Assembly (NCBI GenBank): GCA_020719945.1
Contig: DYPL01000013.1
Location: 5,933 to 40,107 of the forward strand
Source: Turneriella parva
GTDB lineage: Bacteria > Spirochaetota > Leptospiria > Turneriellales > Turneriellaceae
Direction of reading: 5' to 3'
DNA: 34,175 nt
This document shows, piece after piece, positions 34,029 through 34,175 of the stretch; within the stretch, counting starts at the first letter, position 1; every line of letters starts with the position of its first letter. The translations under genes and the position numbers were made by a program. Below the pieces are notes generated by a model. That model did not search any database. It was not told the origin of the DNA and worked only from the letters and a program-made list of their open reading frames with translations.

Positions 34029-34175
34029 ATGAAATTCCATCCCACAATATTTCTCTTTCTATCTATTACAGCCGGAATCGCAGGTTCGCCCGTTACGCGA
34101 TCCGTAACACAAATTGCTGAAGATCTTTCCTGGCAGCACGCTCAGGAAAACAGTAAGGCGCTGAAACCGCGCCTG
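34029..34175 (+). CDS. Partial exported protein, runs off the right edge
   Basis: From the ATG at 34029 the frame stays open for 49 codons to the window end. The first 20 residues (KFHPTIFLFLSITAGIAG) form a signal peptide, with likely cleavage near AGS. The remaining residues are hydrophilic and helical. Too little is visible to name a family. It follows the TPR gene and is probably in the same operon. Confidence 0.65.
   Translation, partial: MKFHPTIFLFLSITAGIAGSPVTRSVTQIAEDLSWQHAQENSKALKPRL

Overview
The window looks like chromosomal DNA of a free-living or respiring spirochaete, probably on the Leptospirales side. Two tandem flagellin genes encode 280-residue proteins that open MIIN(N/H)N and keep the FlaB-type core. 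They sit among envelope genes of a diderm with TonB-dependent transport, an OmpA-like protein, signal peptidase I and a periplasmic c-type haem protein. The order-level placement is inference; the spirochaete call rests mainly on the flagellins. No rRNA, tRNA, CRISPR array or insertion sequence was recognised.

Layout. (1) 1-721, minus: the 5' part of an AT-rich gene for a degenerate PD-(D/E)XK-like protein with an in-frame 12-base repeat, cut by the window edge. (2) 905-4310: a Ppx/GppA phosphatase converging on a secreted TPR-like protein. (3) 4402-9440, motility-linked: two flagellins, each followed by a hairpin; an exported LPP20-like protein; a tiny possible HTH ORF; an FlhB C-domain-like protein; and an HD-GYP-like protein that has lost its HD histidine. 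(4) 9494-17500: an exported M23 peptidase divergent from a GAF-GAF-PP2C phosphatase, which overlaps a PcrA/UvrD helicase; a repeat-bearing gap; then thrS. (5) 17694-19385: a KefB-type antiporter whose 3' end overlaps the next, convergent operon.

(6) 19360-30957, minus: a compact run of ten genes, most joined by 1-4 base stop/start overlaps. In transcription order they encode an outer-membrane-like barrel, a lipoprotein with a TonB-C-like domain, a TonB-receptor-like barrel, an OmpA fusion protein, a cytochrome c'-like protein, signal peptidase I, an FHA membrane protein, a dNTP triphosphohydrolase, TldD and TldE. (7) 30985-31031: an 8-bp inverted repeat TTTATCGG...CCGATAAA whose arms resemble the flagellar sigma-28 -10 element and face both ways. 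(8) 31164-34175: a CNB-TPR-CNB regulator, an unrecognised protein, and a TPR protein followed by the start of another exported protein.

The strongest candidate for something undescribed is the first four genes of the minus-strand run (30957 to 25324). A TonB-C-like domain on a lipoprotein, a plug/barrel protein, a small barrel and an OmpA-anchored protein with a TolB-N/LpoB-like tail are translationally coupled, possibly under a flagellar-type promoter. This is a hypothesis from domain logic and gene order, not a demonstrated system.
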